From NCBI GenBank assembly GCA_029959085.1, contig JARWIR010000010.1:19923001-19987000 (forward strand): a stretch of 64,000 nt of DNA, read 5' to 3'. The notes beneath the pieces were generated by a model, which had not been told where the DNA came from, did no database searches, and saw nothing but the letters and a program-made list of their open reading frames with translations. Source of the DNA: Nemophila menziesii (Eukaryota > Streptophyta > Magnoliopsida > Boraginales > Hydrophyllaceae). Each line of letters opens with the position of its first letter. The first letter of the stretch is position 1. The position numbers and the translations under genes are program-made. Positions 48,022 through 59,819 of this stretch are shown here, in pieces.

Positions 48022-48710
48022 TTATGTACAGGTAGAGTCTTTCTGTTGAATACAACTTTCACTGTAATGGACAAACAAGATATATGTTTAAGACTTCATT
48101 TTAACTACATAACAATACAAACAAACATACTATGAGATTTGAAAAGGTTTGAAAGTAATGCATACCATCCAAGTCACCAACTTTATCCCCTATCTGATCA
48201 GAGATAGTACAGGTGTCAACACGGAAAGTACGATAAAATACATAATCAGCTGCTTCAATCTCTTTCTCTGAAGGCTGTGGATTTCTTCTATCCTTTGAGA
48301 TGCAAACAATGTTGCATTTTCCAGTTCCTAAATTAGCATGTAAAAGCAGAGTTCGAAATATTTAGACTATAAATAATGCAAATGTTTAATCTGGTTTATT
48401 AAGTTTAAGGATAATAAGAAAGAAATATAATTTTTATTACCAGTGCATTGATGTTTGAAAGTCCAACACCTTGCTCAGAAGCTACAAATAATTCTTTATC
48501 CATCACCTTACCATCTTTGAGATAATATGATATCTTGGAAGGTTTGAAAAACCAATGAACCTTTACACTCTTCCACTTGTCAATATGTTCCCATATCTTT
48601 ACAAGTTTTCCAATGTAAGGCTCTGATTCACCTTCCTTATACAAGTACACACAATCGTAAAGATTGTACTCAATACCATTGTATGTAAACGATTCATAGA
48701 ACTGGATATG
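48022..48710 (-). pseudogene. ASI1/IBM2-like BAH gene fragment, copy h
   Basis: As copy c. Shares ACTATGAGATTTG in the intron between exons C and B with copy i. Confidence 0.7.
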
Positions 48711-48905
48711 CTAATTTATCTAATGACATGTGTTTTGTTATAATAATCCATGGCTGCTATATAAATATTGGACCATCCAATATTGGATGGGAGTCTTACC
48801 CTAAATAGAATTCCTTTGTACAGAATAATAAGTCTCAGGTCAATCTTCATAAATTTCGTAGTAAACGTTACTTATACAAATTAAAATGAGGGAGAGATAA
48901 AAAAC

Positions 48906-49404
48906 ACGCAAGGTTGTGTGTATGCTTGGCTAGTCAAGCATGGTCTAATTCATAGATCTTTGGGCTTTGATTACCAAGGAATAGAGACTTTACAAATATA
49001 GTACGAGGATTGGCACTCTATTGCTGTCATTTTATATGTATGTGGTTACAACTATCTACGTTGCCTATGATGTAGCACCCGACGGATTGTTAGCTAGTGT
49101 CTCTCATCTTACGAGAATAGAGCATAGCGTGGATCAACCAGAAGAGGTATGCATAAAAGTGGATCAACTAGAAGAGGTATGCATAAAAGCATTTGCCTCA
49201 AGGAGGAATCCGTGAATTCCGTCTGTTTTCTGGGTTTGGAAAATTATCGATTTTCAAGAACGAGAATCTTATGATATGTTGGGAATCTTTTACGATAATC
49301 ATCCACGGTTGAAACGTATCATAATGCCTGAAAGTTGGATAGGATGGCCCCTACGCAAGGATTATATTGCTCCCAATTTTTATGAAATACAAGATGCTCA
49401 TTGA
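48906..49404 (+). pseudogene. ndhJ: plastid ndhJ pseudogene, copy 10
   Basis: 499 nt. P to L in the second repeat (CAACTAGAAGAGG) and TGA in CCGTGAATTCC; nearly identical to copy 11. Confidence 0.92.
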
Positions 49405-50119
49405 ATGATAAGAAACTAGTTTCCACTGATACAATTTTGAATTTAAGGATTGTACTATGTTCTAGAAACATAATAATAACCCTAAATACTTTTTTTAATT
49501 GCAAAAAAATCATTATACTTTAAAAAAATTATAATTTAGTCCTTTTAATTTTTTTAATATTCCTAACACTAAATTAATCAAAAATTACATATTAGTCCTT
49601 ATAAGTACTTTAAATAATTTAAAAATTGCAACTATGTCCTTATATTTTTAAAAAACATAATAATAACCCTATATAATTTTTTAGCAATAATTTTCGTCAC
49701 AACTAATCTAGAACTAATCAATATAAAATTAAATCACAATTAAATTTTCATCCCAAGAATTTAAAAACATTTTTTTTATCTAATTTTCCATAAATTCCAA
49801 AATTAAGATGTTTTGACCCAATAAAACTACTAATCAAACCTAAATAAAATCTATGTCAAAAAAAACTTAAATAACATCACCAAGATTCGGAAATCATCAT
49901 ATATGAATTACAAATCATAATTTTCATCCAAGAATTAAAAAAACCATTTTTTAGCTATAATTTCACATAAATTCCAAAATTATAATGTTTTTAACCCAAT
50001 AAAACTATTAATCAACCTAAAATAACACCTCCCAAATTCGGAATAATCATATCTTAATTACAAATCACAAATTTTGCATTGAATAAAATGGAATTTAAAA
50101 CAAAAATTTCCTACCTTTT

Positions 50120-50795
50120 ACCAAATAAAGAACATCTCACCAAAGTTTTTCATGAAGTTTGATCAAGTGGCAATTTGACTGATTTATTCATAAAGGTGGT
50201 ACCTATATCTACATTAAAAAAATTGAGACACACGATTGACATGCGCCGACATCAAGACTTTCCCTGAGATATGATAAGAGGGGGAGACAAATACGCACTG
50301 CACTCTTTTTCTTCATCACAGTTTTTTCTTATAGGTTTTCTCGATAAAGGTTTATAATGAGGTAGTTTTAGAATGCCTATATTGAAATGTTTTATTCAGT
50401 AAATTTATTTTCCTACTAGGTTTTTTTAAAATGTTTTTAACAAAGTATATTCTTAGGGAGAATGTTAGTAACCCGTTGTGTGAATTTTCAGTCCAGCCCA
50501 TGACTTGTAGTCAAGACCAAGACAAAGGTTAAGGTTACTTATATTCTATATATATAGCGGTTATCCTCTCATTGTTATAATAAAACCCTAACAGCCGCTC
50601 CTATCAAACTATACGTTTACAATAGCCGTCATTTATATAATTTTCTTCTCATGGTCATCTATAATCTTTTTCTACTTCATCTCTTCTCCATTTCTTCTCC
50701 CCATACTGTGTTTCTCCTTGAATTTAATTATTTCTATTCTTTTCCACTTAATTCTTTTATATCTCAGATCGATGGTCATGATATTTCAATCATCA
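50120..50795 (+). mobile_element. copia pol end and LTR, unit 10
   Basis: LTR from TGTTAG at 50463. Same private changes as unit 9 (TATATATATAGCGG). Confidence 0.78.
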
Positions 50796-51107
50796 TGTAT
50801 TTGTGGAAAGGTAAATTTTAATAATTTTATTTTATTTAATTACTTGTAGTTTTTCTTGTATGTTCTTTGTCAAAAAATTATATTCTTTTTGATATTATAT
50901 GCTCTTTTTTTACTTGTTCTCTAATTTAAAAAAACCATTATTATTCGTGACAGTGAGATCTTTTTTATATATTGAAAATGATTGATTATCTTGATATTAA
51001 CAATTTAAGAGTAATTTCATTAGCTCAACTGATATCTCTTTTAAAGTTTGTGATTTTTCTTTAAGATAATTTGATTCATTAATGTTCCCTTTTTTTGTTA
51101 TGTACAG

Positions 51108-51786
51108 GTAGAGTCTTTCTGTTGAATACAACTTTCACTGTAATGGACAAACAAGATATATGTTTAAGACTTCATTTTAACTACATAACAATACAAACAA
51201 ACATACTATGAGATTTGAAAAGGTTTGAAAGTAATGCATACCATCCAAGTCACCAACTTTATCCCCTATCTGATCAGAGATAGTACAGGTGTCAACACGG
51301 AAAGTACGATAAAATACATAATCAGCTGCTTCAATCTCTTTCTTTGAAGGCTGTGGATTTCTTCTATCCTTTGAGATGCAAACAATGTTGCATTTTCCAG
51401 TTCCTAAATTAGCATGTAAAAGCAGAGTTCGAAATATTTAGACTATAAATAATGACAATGTTTAATCTGGTTTATTAAGTTTAAGGATAATAAGAAAGAA
51501 ATATAATTTTTATTACCAGTGCATTGATGTTTGAAAGTCCAACACCTTGCTCAGAAGCTACAAATAATTCTTTATCTATCACCTTACCATCTTTGAGATA
51601 ATATGATATCTTGGAAGGTTTGAAAAACCAATGAACCTTTACACTCTTCCACTTGTCAATATGTTCCCATATCTTTACAAGTTTTCCAATGTAAGGCTCT
51701 GATTCACCTTCCTTATACAAGTACACACAATCGTAAAGATTGTACTCAATACCATTGTATGTAAACGATTCATAGAACTGGATATG
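51108..51786 (-). pseudogene. ASI1/IBM2-like BAH gene fragment, copy i
   Basis: As copy h, with M to I in GKVIDKE. Confidence 0.7.
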
Positions 51787-51981
51787 CTAATTTATCTAAT
51801 GACATGTGTTTTGTTATAATAATCCATGGCTGCTATATAAATACTGGACCATCCAATATTGGATGGGAGTCTTACCCTAAATAGAATTCCTTTGTACAGA
51901 ATAATAAGTCTCAGGTCAATCTTCATAAATTTCGTAGTAAACGTTACTTATACAAATTAAAATGAGGGAGAGATAAAAAAC

Positions 51982-52480
51982 ACGCAAGGTTGTGTGTATG
52001 CTTGGCTAGTCAAGCATGGTCTAATTCATAGATCTTTGGGCTTTGATTACCAAGGAATAGAGACTTTACAAATAAAGTACGAGGATTGGCACTCTATTGC
52101 TGTCATTTTATATGTATGTGGTTACAACTATCTACGTTGCCTATGATGTAGCACCCGACGGATTGTTAGCTAGTGTCTCTCATCTTACGAGAATAGAGCA
52201 TAGCGTGGATCAACCAGAAGAGGTATGCATAAAAGTGGATCAACTAGAAGAGGTATGCATAAAAGCATTTGCCTCAAGGAGGAATCCGTGAATTCCGTCT
52301 GTTTTCTGGGTTTGGAAAATTATCGATTTTCAAGAACGAGAATCTTATGATATGTTGGGAATCTTTTACGATAATCATCCACGGTTGAAACGTATCATAA
52401 TGCCTGAAAGTTGGATAGGATGGCCCCTACGCAAGGATTATATTGCTCCCAATTTTTATGAAATACAAGATGCTCATTGA
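51982..52480 (+). pseudogene. ndhJ: plastid ndhJ pseudogene, copy 11
   Basis: 499 nt. Same substitutions as copy 10, marking a recent duplication of that unit. Confidence 0.92.
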
Positions 52481-53196
52481 ATGATAAGAAACTAGTTTCC
52501 ACTGATACAATTTTGAATTTAAGGATTGTACTCTGTTCTAGAAACATAATAATAACCCTAAATACTTTTTTTAATTGCAAAAAAATCATTATACTTTAAA
52601 AAAATTATAATTTAGTCCTTTTAATTTTTTTAATATTCCTAACACTAAATTAATCAAAAATTACATATTAGTCCTTATAAGTACTTTAAATAATTTAAAA
52701 ATTGCAACTATGTCCTTATATTTTTAAAAAACATAATAATAACCCTATATAATTTTTTAGCAATAATTTTCGTCACAACTAATCTAGAACTAATCAATAT
52801 AAAATTAAATCACAATTAAATTTTCATCCCAAGAATTTAAAAACATTTTTTTTATCTAATTTTCCATAAATTCCAAAATTAAGATGTTTTAACCCAATAA
52901 AACTACTAATCAAACCTAAATAAAATCTATGTCAAAAAAAAACTTAAATAACATCACCAAGATTCGGAAATCATCATATATGAATTACAAATCATAATTT
53001 TCATCCAAGAATTAAAAAAACCATTTTTTAGCTATAATTTCACATAAATTCCAAAATTATAATGTTTTTAACCCAATAAAACTATTAATCAACCTAAAAT
53101 AACACCTCCCAAATTCGGAATAATCATATCTTAATTACAAATCACAAATTTTGCATTGAATAAAATGGAATTTAAAACCAAAATTTCCTACCTTTT

Positions 53197-53928
53197 ACCA
53201 AACAAAGAACATCTCACCAAAGTTTTTCATGAAGTTTGATCAAGTGGCAATTTGACTGATTTATTCATAAAGGTGGTACCTATATCTACATTAAAAAAAT
53301 TGAGACACACGATTGACATGCGCCGACATCAAGACCTTCCCTGAGATATGATAAGAGGGGGAGACAAATACGCACTGCACTCTTTTTCTTCATCACAATT
53401 TTTTCTTATATGTTTTCTCGATAAAGGATTATAATGAGGTAGTTTTAGAATGCCTATATTGAAATGTTTTATTCAGTAAATTTTTTTTCCTACTAGGTTT
53501 TTTTAAAATGGTTTTAACAAAGTATATTCTTAGGGAGAATGTTAGTAACCCGTTGTGTGAATTTTCAGTCCAGCCCATGACTTTTAGTCAAGCCCAAGAC
53601 AAAGGTTAAGGTTACTTATATTCTATATAAATAGTTGATATCCTCTCATTGTTATAATAAAACCCTAACCGCCGCTCCTATCAAACTATACATTTACAAT
53701 AGCCGTCATTTATATAATTTTCTTCTCATGGTCATCTATAATCTTTTTCTACCTCATCTCTTCTCCATTTCTTCTCCCCATACTGTGTTTCTCCTTGAAT
53801 TTAATTATTTCTATTCTTTTCCACTTAATTCTTTTATATCTCATTTATACGGTTGCGTATGATGGAAGGTTACTTATTGCGGTTGCTTATGATGGAAACA
53901 ATCGATGGTCATGATATTTCAATCATCA
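53197..53928 (+). mobile_element. copia pol end and LTR, unit 11, with 57-bp insert
   Basis: LTR from TGTTAG at 53540, interrupted at 53844 by a private insert and resuming at ATCGATGGTCATG. Confidence 0.78.
53844..53900. repeat. 57-bp insert built of short repeats
   Basis: It sits between TATATCTCA and ATCGATGG, which adjoin (with one G) in all other units. It contains CGGTTGCGTATGATGGAA (53850) and CGGTTGCTTATGATGGAA (53880), with a third partial match (GGTTACTTAT) between. There is no clear target duplication or terminal repeat, so repair filler DNA is the likelier explanation. Confidence 0.7.
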
Positions 53929-54231
53929 TGTATTTGTGGAAATGTAAATTTTAATAATTTTATTTTATTTAATTACTTGTAGTTTTTCTTGTATGTTCTT
54001 TGTCAAAAAAATTATATTCTTTTAGATATTATATGCTCTTTTTTTACTTGTTATCTAATTTAAAAAGACCATTATTATTCGTGACACTGAGATCTTTTTT
54101 ATATATTGAAAATGATTGATTATCTTGATATTAACAATTTAAGAGTAATTTCATTAGCTCAACTTATATCTCTTTTAAATTTTGTGATTTTTCTTTAAGA
54201 TGATTTGATTCATTAATGTTCCCTTTTTTTG

Positions 54232-54920
54232 TTATGTACACGTAGAGTCTTTCTGTTGAATACAACTTTCACTGTAATGGACAAACAAGATATATGTTTC
54301 AGACTTCATTTTAACTACATAACAATACAAATAAACATACTAAGAGATTTGAAAAGGTTTGAAAGTAATGCATACCATCCAAGTCACCAACTTTATCCCC
54401 TATCTGATCAGAGATAGTACAAGTGTCAACACAGAAAGTACGATAAAATACATAATCAGCTGCTTCAATCTCTTTCTTTGAAGGCTGTGGATTTCTTCTA
54501 TCCTTTGAGATGCAAACAATGTTGCATTTTCCAGTTCCTAAATTAGCATGTAAAAGCAGAGTTCGAAATATTTAGACTATAAATAATGCAAATGTTTAAT
54601 CTAGTTTATTAAGTTTAAGGATAATAAGAAAGAAATATAATTTTTATTACCAGTGCATTGATGTTTGAAAGTCCAACACCTTGCTCAGAAGCTACAAATA
54701 ATTCTTTATCCATCACCTTACCATCTTTGAGATAATATGATATCTTGGAAGGTTTGAAAAACCAATGAACCTTTACACTCTTCCACTTGTCAATATGTTC
54801 CCATATCTTTACAAGTTTTTCAATGTAAGGCTCTGATTCACTTTCCTTATACAAGTACACACAATCGTAAAGATTGTACTCAACACCATTGTATGTAAAC
54901 GATTCATAGAACTGGATATG
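54232..54920 (-). pseudogene. ASI1/IBM2-like BAH gene fragment, copy j
   Basis: As copy c. Private changes KESESEPYIEK in exon A. The solo LTR is inserted just beyond its exon A acceptor. Confidence 0.7.
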
Positions 54921-54927
54921 CTAATTT

Positions 54928-56617
54928 TGAAGGAATCGCAACACCAGATATATCAAATATACGCAGCAGAAAAATATTGCAATCCTAAGCCAATCTAGTT
55001 GCAATTTAAGAATTTAAACAGAAACAAAGAATTCGATTACATACCTCAATCTGTTGTATGAAAATCGAATTGCCTGATCGTAGCTTCAAAAAACTTGAAG
55101 CCTCCACGCTTTGCACACCGAGCTTGATCCTTGCTTTCAGAATCACAATTCTGACTTGGAGACAAAAAAGACTTTTAATTTCTTGTGGGTTTTTTTCTTG
55201 GAAGAAAACTGATGGAGAGTTATATATTTATATATTGATTTCTCATTATACATATATTAACTCTTGAAGAAAAATGAAAAGTCAAGAAGTGGAAAAGCCA
55301 AAAGCCAGGAACGTATAATGAAAACTAATTATCTTAATAATTTGGTCCACTACCCACTTCTGAAGTGGACTTGGACATTTTACATTATACAAAAAGACTT
55401 GACTAGCCTAGCGGTTAGTGACATATTTCACATTGCTAGAGGTCCATGGGTCGATCCACGAACCTATGACGTTTTTCCCTTTTTTTTCTTTTGCCTTAGA
55501 TCGGTCTTATATTGGAATATAAATTTGTGCTAGCAAATCAATATACCAATATTCCAAGTATATAATTAATTAATATTTATTATCTAATAATAAAATTAAT
55601 TAACGTCATGAAGCAAGTACAATGCACTCGTTAGTGTGCGACTACGTGGGTTCATCGTTAAACCGGTAGTAGTTAATTAAATTAACCACTAATCGAGGTT
55701 GGCGTCTAACAACACTCCCCAACGACCGGATAACGTGAAGTAACTCTGTATAAAGAACCCGGTGAAGAATCATACATGTATTCCCTCTATCTTTACAGCT
55801 CCGGATCATCCTGGGATATGGTATAACTGTCAAATCCCATTAGAAAATCAACTACGTTACACGTCGATTATCAACGATTGACGAATGACCTAAGAAACTC
55901 ATTTCTTCATTCATTCTATCACCTTGGCCAAGGATTCGATACAATCGTTATAATCATATGACATCGTAGAGCTCAAACTCTTTACCTAGAGTTGATAGAT
56001 TCCATCTTGACTCATCCCTAGGAGCATATATACTTAGCTACGTCCAATATCCTTTCGACTAGTATTATGACACACTAGTAGTCCAGTATCAAAACATAAC
56101 AAGCACATACACAACTATAGTGATGATCTCAGGTCAAAGGATTACAAGTATAAAATCCTTATAGAGATTAACCTACTTGACAGTTCAAGGTAATTAACCA
56201 TTAGGAATCTCTAGTTCTAGTCGGTTCGATAATCACATCTCTATGTGCATTATCTATGCACCTAACTCGGTAAACGAGAACTACCGATATTTATCCAATA
56301 AATACTTATTAGCTACATATTAATCTAACCGGATTATCGAGGTCCTAACTCGATGATCCTACGATTAAGAACAAGTTTAGATTAAGTCCTCTAAGCTAGA
56401 TTCTCATTATCATAACACCTTATGATATCTAGTTCGTAACTTAATCAAGGACTTTCCTTTATATTATGTAGATTAATACCATAATCATAAAGGCTTGCCA
56501 TAGATTCAAGGAAACAATTTCTTTAATCAAAACTGTAGGGATAACTATTATCGTGTACAGTAAACACTTGTGTTCAATTCATTACAAGACGATCGGGGCT
56601 AGGGCATAATTCCAACA
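54928..56617 (-). mobile_element. solo LTR of another LTR retrotransposon, 1690 bp
   Basis: It is flanked by the 5-bp direct repeat AATTT (54923-54927 and 56618-56622). The other units read GCTAATTTATCTAATG without interruption, so the ends are exact. On the minus strand it starts TGTTGGAATTATGCCCTAG and ends CGATTCCTTCA, giving TG...CA with TG(TT/AA)GGAAT as short inverted ends. The start is of the kind common in plant copia LTRs. No internal coding region is present, so the element has probably been reduced to a solo LTR by recombination. It is unrelated to the array LTRs and present in one unit only, so it is young relative to the array. Confidence 0.88.
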
Positions 56618-56622
56618 AATTT

Positions 56623-56713
56623 ATCTAATGACATGTGTTTTGTTATAATAATCCATGGCTGCTATATAAATATTGGACCATCCAATATTGGATGGGAGTC
56701 TTACCCTAAACAG
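56623..56713 (+). mobile_element. MITE right half, last unit
   Basis: As at 22801-22891: palindrome CCATCCAATATTGGATGG, then CTTACCCTAA. Before the solo LTR inserted it was joined to BAH copy j. Confidence 0.6.
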
Positions 56714-56810
56714 AATTCCTTTGTACAGAATAATAAGTCTCGGGTCAATCTTCATAAATTTCGTAGTAAACGTTACTTATACAAATTAAAATGAGGGAGA
56801 GATAAAAAAC

Positions 56811-57066
56811 ACGCAAGGTTGTGTGTATGCTTGGCTAGTCAAGCATGGTCTAATTCATAGATCTTTGGGCTTTGATTACCAAGGAATAGAGACTTTACAA
56901 ATAAAGTACGAGGATTGGCACTCTATTGCTGTCATTTTATATGTATGTGGTTACAACTATCTACGTTGCCTATGATGTAGCACCCGACGGATTGTTAGCT
57001 AGTGTCTCTCATCTTACGAGAATAGAGCATAGCGTGGATCAACCAGAAGAGGTATGCATAAAAGTG
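56811..57066 (+). pseudogene. ndhJ: plastid ndhJ pseudogene, copy 12, truncated
   Basis: It ends inside the 30-bp repeat at ATAAAAGTGGA, where the sequence jumps to GGAATTTAAAACC of the spacer's right end. Four bases (TGGA) are common to both sides, so about 1 kb was lost at a short homology. This closes the array. Confidence 0.92.
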
Positions 57067-57804
57067 GAATTTAAAACCAAAAATTCATACCTTTTACGTG
57101 GGAATGGTGAAGATTGCAGCAAAGAATTTATGCCAAGTAGTAGGAATCAAAAATCACAAACAAAAAAAAAATTATTAGAAATTGAAAATAAAAACCAAAA
57201 AACAATTAATTAGAAGATTTTATTGGCATGATTTCATTTACATTTTTGTTAGGTTAGCTTTTGTAATGGCTCAGAATTGCCTGAGAATGGAGGATTTTGC
57301 GATTTTTTTTTGGAAAATTTGAGGGTTTTGTTTTTCAAAAATGAGCCCGGTATAGGGTTTTATAGAATAATTATTTACTAATGACACGCTTGTCGTCGGT
57401 AAATAATGACACGCGTCAAATTCTGTACCCACAACTGTTGCTTGGCCTCCCCTAGCGACGACACGTATGGTCGGAAATTTTGGGTTTCGTCGCTAAATGA
57501 AAAGAGAGGGAAAGTTGACCGTCCAAATTGGCCAATCGAATTATGGTGAAATTTTACAGACGAGTTATTCGTTTGAAGATCTTCGCTAATTGACATAGCG
57601 ACGACCTTCATATGAAGAACTCGTCAATATTTATTTTGTTTTTAATTTTTATTCTTTTTTTCTTTTTAATTCATATTTTATTTAATTGAACTCTACGCAT
57701 TGAAACGAGAACTCTTCGGTAATTTTTTTTAATTTTTTTTTCCTTTTTTCCTTTATTTCTTTTTTATTCCAATATTAATATTTACTATTGTCACCTTCCT
57801 ATTG
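57067..57804 (-). mobile_element. CACTA-like 5' end: first exon and subterminal region
   Basis: The spacer's right end (TTCATACCTTTTAC) continues here without copia sequence into GTGGGAATGGTGAAGATTG. On the minus strand this gives an exon-like stretch followed by GTAAAAGGTATG, a plausible splice donor. From 57364 the sequence repeats the left block (GACACGCTTGTCGTCGG), including the hairpin at 57559-57625. I infer a CACTA 5' untranslated exon and subterminal region by comparison with 12960-13402. Confidence 0.5.
57559..57625. repeat. imperfect hairpin, right-block copy
   Basis: Counterpart of 195-261, with the outer GACGAG/CTCGTC pair intact. Confidence 0.7.
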
Positions 57805-58209
57805 GAGTCAAATGTAATGATTTGGGGTATTTGGTCAACTATTAGACTCAAATGAAATGATTTGGGGTATTTAGTCAACTCTTAGAGTCAACTGTTGCAA
57901 TTTGGCATATTTGGTCAACTATTAGAGTCAAATGTAGTGATTTGGGGGTAGTTAGTCAACTCTTAGAGTCAAATGTAGTGATTTGGGGTATTTAGTCAAC
58001 TCTTAGACTCAAATGTAGTGATTTAGGGTATTTGGTCAACTCTTAGAGTCAAATGTAGTGATTTGGGGTATTTGGTCAACTATTATAGTCAAATGTAGTG
58101 GTTTGGGGTATTTAGTTAACTATTAGAGTCAAATGTAGGGGTTTGGGGTATTTGGTCAATTATTAGAGTCAAATGTAGTGGTTTGGGGTATTTAGTCAAC
58201 TCTTAGAGT
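57805..58209. repeat. 41-bp minisatellite, right-block copy
   Basis: The same number and order of repeat variants as 437-841, with scattered substitutions. This shows block duplication and not independent expansion. Confidence 0.9.
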
Positions 58210-59640
58210 CCAGACCCTTGAAAATGTAAGCCATGTAGGCTACAAGTGGGTATTCATACAAAAACGTAATGAAAACAATGAGATTGTAAGATACAAGGCA
58301 TGACTTGTATCACAAGGTTTTTCACATAGAAGTGGGATTGATTATGAAGAAACATATTCTCATATAATGGATGTTATTATTCCTAGATTTTTGCTTGGTT
58401 TGGCATTTACTGAAGGATTTCGTGTGCATCTGATAGATGTGGTAAAACTTACCTCTATGGATCACTCGATAGTGATATTTTCATTAAAATCCCACAAGGA
58501 TTAAAATGCATGAAGCATATAGCGCATACCCACAGGAAAATTACTCAATAAAATTATAAAGAGTTTTGTATGAATTAAATCAATCTGGACGAATGTGGTA
58601 TAATTGTCTTAGTACATACCATGTCAAAGAAGGCCACATTTACAATCCCATTAGTCCATGTGTTTTCATTAAAAAACTAATTTTGGATTTGTTATTATTG
58701 AGGTCTTCATTGATGATCTAAGTCTAATAGGGTCTCTTCATGAGCTCACAATAGCAAAAACTTATTTATGCAAGGATTTTGAGATGTAACGTCTTGGTAA
58801 AACAAAATTCTGCCTTAGCTTGCAAATCAAACATTTGACATATAGAAATTTTGTCCAACAATCAGCATATGTCGAAAACATCATTAAGCGATTCAATATG
58901 GATAAATCCCATCCATTGAGTTCACCTATTGTCCACGTTGACTCGATCTACAAAAGAAAATATTCGTCCACGTGAAGATAACAAAGAAATTCTATGCCCA
59001 TAAGTATCATATCTTAGTGCAATTGGTGCATTGATGTATCTTTCTAACAAAACTCTTCAAACATTTCGTATAGTGTAAACTTTCTATCAAGATACAGTTC
59101 AACACCAATAATGAGACACTGAAATGACATTAAACACATAATTCGTTATATTTGTGGAACTCACAATATGGGATTGCTATATTCAAAACATCACAAATCC
59201 AAATTGATTGGTTATGCAGAAGCTTGATGTTCATCTGACCCACGTAAAGGAAGATCACAAACTGGATATCTATATCTCATGGCCCTCTACAAAGCAAACC
59301 ATTGACACCACATCTTCAAATCATGTTGGGATACTTTCACTTCACGAAATAAGTCGAGAATGTGTGTGGTTAAGATCATTGACTCAACATATTCAAGGAC
59401 AATGCAACCTTTATACGAAGATAATGTGACTTGTATCGCTAAAGTCTAAGAAGGTTTCATCAAAGGTGACCAAACCAAGAACATCTCACCAAAGTTTTTC
59501 ATCAAGTTTGCTCAAGTGACAATTTGGTGATTTATTCATAAAGGTGTTACCTATATCTACATTCAAGAAATTGAGACACACGATTGACATACGCCGACAT
59601 CAAGACCTTCCCTGAGATAATGATAAGAGGGGGAGACAAA
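58210..59640 (+). pseudogene. Ty1/copia pol remnant, right-block copy
   Basis: Collinear with 842-2290 and equally broken. Private differences include VFIDDL where the other copies read VYVDDL (about 58705), a 17-bp loss in the RNase H part (CTATATCTCATGG, about 59272) and a TAA in the tail (AAAGTCTAAGAAGG). Confidence 0.9.
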
Positions 59641-59819
59641 TACGCACTACACTCTTTTTCTTCATCACGGTTTTTTCTTTTAGGTTTTCTCGATAAAGGT
59701 TTATAATGAGGTAGTTTTAGAATGCATATATAGAAAGTTTTTATTCAGCAAATTTTTTTTCCTACTAGGTTTTTTTAGAATGGTTTTAACAAGGCATATT
59801 CTTAGGGACTAAGCGAGAG

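Larger units (their letters stand above)
19761..57066 (+). repeat. tandem array of chimeric units, mostly 3.03-3.10 kb
   Basis: Twelve units defined by their ndhJ copies. Using the conserved copia start ACC(A/G)AAC as marker, it occurs at 21267, 24201, 28672, 31705, 34785, 37826, 40920, 43983, 47042, 50120 and 53197. Spacings are 2934, 4471, 3033, 3080, 3041, 3094, 3063, 3059, 3078 and 3077 bp. The long interval holds the E2 fragment and MITE pair. A standard unit is: ndhJ (+), AT-rich spacer of about 700 bp, copia pol end and LTR (+), E2 intron, BAH exons (-), MITE right half. Units toward the right are more alike, as expected if unequal exchange expanded them. The tenth and eleventh share private changes and are close duplicates. 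Confidence 0.95.

Noticed and set aside
55058..55533. Two short open frames within the solo LTR (69 and 89 codons)
   Set aside because: No recognisable protein features; they lie in the LTR opposite to its inferred transcription direction.
20044..57066. Plastid genome contig or contamination
   Set aside because: ndhJ is flanked by nuclear retrotransposon and gene fragments, not by ndhK, ndhC or trnF, and is degenerate.
19761..57066. Helitron capture as the origin of the chimera
   Set aside because: I saw no TC start or CTRR end with a preceding hairpin at consistent positions. Possible, but not supported.
19761..57066. Centromeric satellite
   Set aside because: The period of about 3 kb and captured-gene content are unlike typical centromere repeats; location cannot be judged from the sequence.
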